NCBI GenBank assembly: GCA_900549915.1
Contig: URQF01000020.1
Coordinates: forward strand, 1 to 18,067
DNA from: an uncultured Mollicutes bacterium
GTDB taxonomy: Bacteria > Bacillota_I > Bacilli_A > RFN20 > CAG-288
DNA length: 18,067 bases
Direction: 5' to 3'
Shown one piece after another: positions 14,150 to 18,067 of this stretch; the first letter of the stretch is position 1; the number at the start of each line of letters is the position of its first letter. The notes beneath the pieces were generated by a model. The model was not told the origin of the DNA. It did not search any database and was given only the letters and a program-made list of their open reading frames with translations. A program made the position numbers and the translations under genes.

Positions 14150-17077
14150 ATGCCAGAGCAGTACAAGTTAAATCCGGAGACGATTTCGAAATACGAGAAT
14201 GCCGTTCCTAAGAACAAAGACGAAGAGCGCTACTTCAAAAAGCTGTGCAAAGTAGGACAGAAGATTACCGATAACGTCACCACCAAGCTTGGCGGTGTCA
14301 AAACAAAGGACCCTGAATTCTGGGGATTACGCGAAGTCATCTCGGAAAGAGAGTGCGACATCGTTTTAAAAAGGAAACAGCGTAAGTGGTATACCTTCGA
14401 TGAGCTTTATGAAAAGAACAAGAAGGAATTCGAACCACTCGATTTCAAGAATACACTAGACCAGCTCTGTGTCCATGGTCTTATCGAATACGACTATGGA
14501 GATCATTATGATGATAATGGTCCGATCAAAGATGCTCCAAAGGAAAAACGTTTTCGTCTTTCCTATTTCGTTCCGGGCTCTGCTGAATTATTCAATTCCA
14601 CGAAAGACAGAGTCGATAAGGCTCCAGCCGTTGCTTCCTTCTTCGAACGTAGGACTTTCCTCCCGCTTGAAAAAATCACCTCGATGGTCCGTCCTGGCGG
14701 TGATGGTATCGGAAGGCACGTCATCCCAGTCGAAAAAGCCATCGAAAGTAACAACGAAGCTGTCAAGCTCGAAAAGATCTCCTACTGGCTTAAGAAATAC
14801 CAAGGCCATCTTTCTGCCGGTATCTGCTCTTGCCGTTATTCCCGTACAAAATTAGGGGAAGGCTGTGCCGATGATCCAAGGGATTGGTGTATCCAGGTCG
14901 GTGATAGGGCTGATTACACCGTTGAAACAGGACGTGCACACTACATCACCAAAGAAGAAGCCTTAGACATTTTAAAGAAATCCGAAGAAAACGGATTTGT
15001 CCATCAGATCACAAACATCGATGGCGAAGACCATATCTTCGATATCTGCAACTGCGATGTCAAGATTTGCAACGCTCTCCGTACTTCGCTTTTATACAAC
15101 ACTCCGAACAGGAGCCGTTCCTCCTACACAGCGAAAGTAGATCCGAAGAACTGCGTCGCCTGCGGCTACTGCGTCGAATCCTGCCCAGCCGGTGCCGTCA
15201 AACTTGGTCAGAAGCTCTGCACGAAAGAAGGCCCGAGGACCTATCCTCAGGCTCCGCTTCCGGATAAAATCCACTGGGGCAAATATGCCTGGGATGAGAA
15301 CTATCGTGATACCGCCCGTTACAACACCTATAAGAGCGGTACTGCTCCCTGCAAGACCGCTTGCCCGGCCCATGTTCCAGTCGAAGGCTATCTCAAGCTT
15401 GCAAGCCAGGGACGTTACAAAGAAGCTCTTGCTTTAATCAAGAAAGAGAATCCGTTCCCAGCCGTCTGCGGACGTGTCTGCAACCGTAAATGCGAAGCAG
15501 CTTGTACCCGTGGAACCATCGATCAGGCTGTTGCTATCGATGAAGTCAAGAAGTTCCTTGCCGATAAGGAAATCAATGAAAAAGACCGTTACATCCCAGA
15601 GAAGATCGTTGCCAAAGTCAATGGCGAATGGGATGAGAAGATTGCCATCATCGGTGCCGGCCCGGCTGGTTTAAGCTGTGCCTACTATCTTGCAACGATG
15701 GGATATAAGCCGACCGTCTTCGAGAAGAACCCTCTTCCGGGCGGCAGGAGGCGTTATGGAATCCCGTCCTACAAGTTGGAAAAGAATGTCATTGATGCTG
15801 AAATCGATGTTCTCCTTAAGCTCGGCGTTGAAATCAAATGCGGAGTGGAAGTCGGAAAAGATGTTACCATCGATGAACTGAAGAAACAGGGATACAAAGC
15901 CTTCTATGTCGCTATCGGTTGCCAAGGCGGAAAACGTCCTGGCGTCAACAATGACACTGCCGAAGGTACTACGATTGCTGTCGACTTCCTTAAGAAAGCA
16001 ACCGAAGACCAGAACCAGGTCTTAGATGGCGATGTCGTTGTCATCGGCGGTGGAAACGTTGCTATCGACTGCGCTCGTACCGCTCATCGTTTCAAAGCCC
16101 AGTCTGTCTCTAGGTGCTGTCTGGAAAGCCGTGATATCAGGCCGGCAAGCAAGGAAGAGATTGCTGAGGCGGAAGCCGAAGATATCTCCATCTATCCAAG
16201 CTATGGTCCGAAGGAAGTCTTGGTCGATGAAAATGGACATGTCTCTGGCATTGTCCTGAAGAAATGTGTCCAGGTCATTGATCCGGAAACAAAGAAATTC
16301 AATCCGAAATACGATGAAACGATCACTAAGACAATTCCTTGCCGTCATATCATCTTCGCTATCGGACAGAGCATTGTCTGGGGCGATTTACTGAAAGACA
16401 CCAAAGTCACTTTCTGGCATGGAAATTATCCTCTTGCCGACAAGTTCACTTATCAGACTGCTGATCCGGATATCTTCGTCGGTGGTGATGTCTATACCGG
16501 TCCGAAGTTTGTCATCAATGGTATTGCCGAAGGTCATGAAGCAGCGGAGTCCCTCCATCGTCATGTCCACGAAAATGCATCTTTGACCATCGGCCGTGAT
16601 CGTCGTTACTTCATCGAATTCGATAAATTCGATATCAAGCTCGATGACTATGACCATGCTGGACGGGAAGAGGTTAAGAACAATGATGCTTCCTTTGACC
16701 AGAAGAGGAGCTTCCGTGACGGACATGGTACCTTCACCGAAGAACAGGTCAAGAAGGAAACGGCACGTTGTCTTGAATGCGGCGCCTCCATCGTTGATCC
16801 CCATAAGTGTATCGGCTGCGGCATCTGCACTACTCGCTGCCAATTCGATGCTATCCACCTTGTCCGTGACCATCCGGAAAGGACCGATAGGCGTAGGGCA
16901 GAAGATAAGATCACTGGTTTAGCCGGCTATGCCCTCAAACGTGGATTCAAGATTATTGCCAATTCTGGTTCGAAAGAAGCCAAGGAAAGGCGTAAGAAAC
17001 GTAAGGCTTTCAAGAAAGACAAGGAATTCGCAAAGAAGTATCCGCATACTGGTAATTCCGTGAAATACGATGCATGA
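14150..17077 (+). CDS. Multidomain Fe-S/FAD/NAD(P)H oxidoreductase with GltD-like core
   Basis: A 975-residue soluble redox protein. Residues 1-220 hold a helical/winged-helix-like region. Residues 220-310 carry a Cys-rich domain (C226, C228, C239, C247, C300, C302, C307). A ferredoxin cluster follows at C335/C338/C341/C345. Residues 395-470 match the Fe-S domain of glutamate synthase small subunit (C401, C405, C440, C444, C448, C452). The FAD fold shows IIGAGPAG (500-507) with GG(MM)RYGIP (531-538), and the NAD(P)H fold GGGNVAID (633-640). The end adds C874/C877 and a ferredoxin motif C887/C890/C893/C897 before a basic tail. It probably moves electrons between NAD(P)H and a ferredoxin-type carrier or partner enzyme. 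No glutamate synthase large subunit is nearby; lying between hypB and hypA suggests work with a nickel enzyme. Confidence 0.9.
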   Translation: MPEQYKLNPETISKYENAVPKNKDEERYFKKLCKVGQKITDNVTTKLGGVKTKDPEFWGLREVISERECDIVLKRKQRKWYTFDELYEKNKKEFEPLDFKNTLDQLCVHGLIEYDYGDHYDDNGPIKDAPKEKRFRLSYFVPGSAELFNSTKDRVDKAPAVASFFERRTFLPLEKITSMVRPGGDGIGRHVIPVEKAIESNNEAVKLEKISYWLKKYQGHLSAGICSCRYSRTKLGEGCADDPRDWCIQVGDRADYTVETGRAHYITKEEALDILKKSEENGFVHQITNIDGEDHIFDICNCDVKICNALRTSLLYNTPNRSRSSYTAKVDPKNCVACGYCVESCPAGAVKLGQKLCTKEGPRTYPQAPLPDKIHWGKYAWDENYRDTARYNTYKSGTAPCKTACPAHVPVEGYLKLASQGRYKEALALIKKENPFPAVCGRVCNRKCEAACTRGTIDQAVAIDEVKKFLADKEINEKDRYIPEKIVAKVNGEWDEKIAIIGAGPAGLSCAYYLATMGYKPTVFEKNPLPGGRRRYGIPSYKLEKNVIDAEIDVLLKLGVEIKCGVEVGKDVTIDELKKQGYKAFYVAIGCQGGKRPGVNNDTAEGTTIAVDFLKKATEDQNQVLDGDVVVIGGGNVAIDCARTAHRFKAQSVSRCCLESRDIRPASKEEIAEAEAEDISIYPSYGPKEVLVDENGHVSGIVLKKCVQVIDPETKKFNPKYDETITKTIPCRHIIFAIGQSIVWGDLLKDTKVTFWHGNYPLADKFTYQTADPDIFVGGDVYTGPKFVINGIAEGHEAAESLHRHVHENASLTIGRDRRYFIEFDKFDIKLDDYDHAGREEVKNNDASFDQKRSFRDGHGTFTEEQVKKETARCLECGASIVDPHKCIGCGICTTRCQFDAIHLVRDHPERTDRRRAEDKITGLAGYALKRGFKIIANSGSKEAKERRKKRKAFKKDKEFAKKYPHTGNSVKYDA

Positions 17078-17417
17078 ACTAGGCATTGTCTTCCACATCA
17101 TCAAGGAAGTTGATAAGATTGCCGAAGACAACCACGTGGATAAAGTGACGAAAGTCACTCTCGAAATCGGAGAGGTCTCCGGCATTGTCCCCTCCTACAG
17201 GAAGGACTGCTGGGACTGGGCGGTTGAGAACAGATCCAAGCATAGGAAAGGCTGTAAGCTCGACCTTGAAGTCATCAAGGCAATCAGCTACTGCAACACT
17301 TGCAAAAAGACCTATCCGACAACAGAAACCGGTAAGAAGTGTCCTTACTGCAATGGTGATGATACCTATCTTGTTTCTGGAAACGAGGCTAGTATCAAGA
17401 ACATCGAAGTCGAATAA
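17070..17417 (+). CDS. hypA: Nickel metallochaperone HypA
   Basis: A 115-residue protein beginning MHELG; His2 with the N-terminal amine is the known nickel site of HypA. The zinc site is Cys75, Cys78, Cys91 and Cys94 (CNTC and CPYC). Length is typical (about 115). HypA passes nickel to the target enzyme with HypB. Its start overlaps the oxidoreductase end by eight bases and lacks its own Shine-Dalgarno, so translation should be coupled. AGG in PSY(M)KDCW and H(M)KGCKL is read as Met. It is the last gene before the terminator. Confidence 0.95.
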   Translation: MHELGIVFHIIKEVDKIAEDNHVDKVTKVTLEIGEVSGIVPSYRKDCWDWAVENRSKHRKGCKLDLEVIKAISYCNTCKKTYPTTETGKKCPYCNGDDTYLVSGNEASIKNIEVE

Positions 17418-17421
17418 ATAG

Positions 17422-17446
17422 CCGCTCCCATCTGGGAGCGGTTTTT
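17422..17446 (+). terminator. Rho-independent terminator after hypA
   Basis: An eight-base GC-rich stem, CCGCTCCC (17422-17429) with GGGAGCGG (17434-17441), loop ATCT, then TTTTT. Confidence 0.95.
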
Positions 17447-17488
17447 ATTTGTGTTTCTATCAATCATAACAAATTGCTTCTTTTTGCT

Positions 17489-17966
17489 TTATCTATTTTT
17501 CTTATTCTTTCTATGAAGCATCAATGCTGTAAATCCAGCAAGAATCATTATAAAGAACACACCAAAGGAAAAGAAGAAGAATGGATGGAAAGCACAGCAC
17601 TGGAATGGTTTAAGGATATTATCGTAATAAGGATTGATGGGTTCCATGGAATAATAGTAGTATCCTTCTGGCTTTGTAAAAGATTCCATCCTAATATTCT
17701 TATTTACTTTTGGTAAAAAGAGGAAAAAGTAGCACCGGATTCTCGTCAGTAGAGAAGGGAGAGTCTCCATTAGATTCCTGAAAAGCAAAGAAGACAAAGA
17801 AAAGATAAGCAAGGAAGAAGACAGCTGACGACAGATAATAATAGAAACTATGATCCGTATTCCCGCTTTCATGGAGGACATCAACCGGGCTCAGAATAGA
17901 ATCAAACAAAAGAGAATAAAGTTTTTCCATCAGAGTAAAAATAAATGTTACAAAAAGAATTCGCAT
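17489..17966 (-). pseudogene. Small membrane protein split by a frameshift
   Basis: Two overlapping minus-strand frames appear to be one gene. The first (17966 down to 17700, 88 residues) begins MRILFVTFIFT and has two hydrophobic segments (about 1-20 and 43-63) and then an acidic stretch SPFSTDENPVLLF. The second continues in another frame to 17489 with ESFTKPEGYYYYS and a final helix SFGVFFIMILAGFTAL before HRKNKKNR. The shift needs one extra base (or loss of two) somewhere in 17700-17745, near two short T runs. It may be a true lesion or a sequencing/assembly error. No Shine-Dalgarno is seen before 17966; ATG 17930 is an alternative. No family is recognised. It converges on the hyp operon. 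Confidence 0.45.
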
Positions 17967-18067
17967 TTATGAAATTGTGTAACCCTACAAATTATCCCTA
18001 AAAAAGGATAGTAAAGAAATATATTAAAGTTATCCTATGTCATATAGCGCGTTATTACTACATTCTT
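17967..18067. other. Right-edge non-coding stretch
   Basis: An AT-rich stretch with no coding frame I can support. It is upstream of the minus-strand membrane gene and would carry its promoter; GATAAT on the minus strand near 17990 is a possible -10, without a convincing -35. Confidence 0.3.

Noticed and set aside
15092..16922. Many overlapping open frames on both strands within the oxidoreductase gene
   Set aside because: They arise from the codon pattern of the long real gene and show no protein-family features.
13476..17417. A complete [NiFe] hydrogenase maturation and structural cluster
   Set aside because: Only HypB and HypA are present; no hypC-F or hydrogenase subunits are encoded in the window.
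17474..17716. Plus-strand 80-residue open frame
   Set aside because: It is antisense to the more plausible minus-strand membrane gene and follows the hypA terminator without a promoter or ribosome site.
1..18067. Unusually Arg-rich membrane proteins with RR pairs inside hydrophobic helices
   Set aside because: These are artefacts of translating AGG as Arg; with AGG as Met the helices are normal and match their families.

Overview
The window looks like chromosome from an uncultivated, gut-type member of the Bacilli (Firmicutes). Its strongest signature is the genetic code. AGG sits at many positions where the protein families have Met, while arginine is written with CGN and AGA. Examples are the HypB P-loop context NV(M)SSPG, the HypB site HTGG(M)CHLD, the GltD-like stretch GG(MM)RYGIP, the ABC H-loop context TTHY(M)EEA and the transporter stretch AL(M)PD(M)TPKPLRS. 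By hand count in five genes (hypB, MFS, MATE, ABC ATPase, ABC permease) there are about 53 AGG against about 25 ATG codons. This matches the AGG-to-Met reassignment reported for a clade of uncultivated Bacilli (Shulgina and Eddy 2021, from memory). With the standard code every protein here carries spurious Arg; '(M)' in this annotation marks AGG read as Met.

Left third (1-5940): a coding frame open to the left edge; a six-helix membrane protein with a C-terminal SHOCT domain, with its own promoter and terminator; a stand-alone AAA_14/DUF4143 ATPase; then a two-gene surface-protein operon. Both surface proteins have an N-terminal membrane anchor ending in an AWF motif, and the second is a GLUG/beta-helix adhesin-like protein. 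The operon has a near-consensus promoter whose transcript would begin with a stem-loop, and it ends at a strong terminator.

Middle (5940-13410): a HAD phosphatase; an SLC45/GPH-like sugar transporter followed 3 bases later by a glycerophosphodiesterase that lacks one metal-binding Asp; tRNA-Arg(UCG); a convergent two-gene ABC-2 exporter on the minus strand; a 5'-truncated MATE transporter remnant; and an intact MATE transporter.

Right part (13410-18067): hypB, a 975-residue Fe-S/FAD/NAD(P)H oxidoreductase and hypA form a tight operon (2-base gap, then 8-base overlap) closed by a strong terminator. HypA and HypB deliver nickel to metalloenzymes, but no nickel enzyme is present here, so the flavoprotein is likely to be functionally linked to a nickel enzyme encoded elsewhere. 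At the right edge is a minus-strand small membrane protein split between two frames. No CRISPR array, insertion sequence or integrase was seen.
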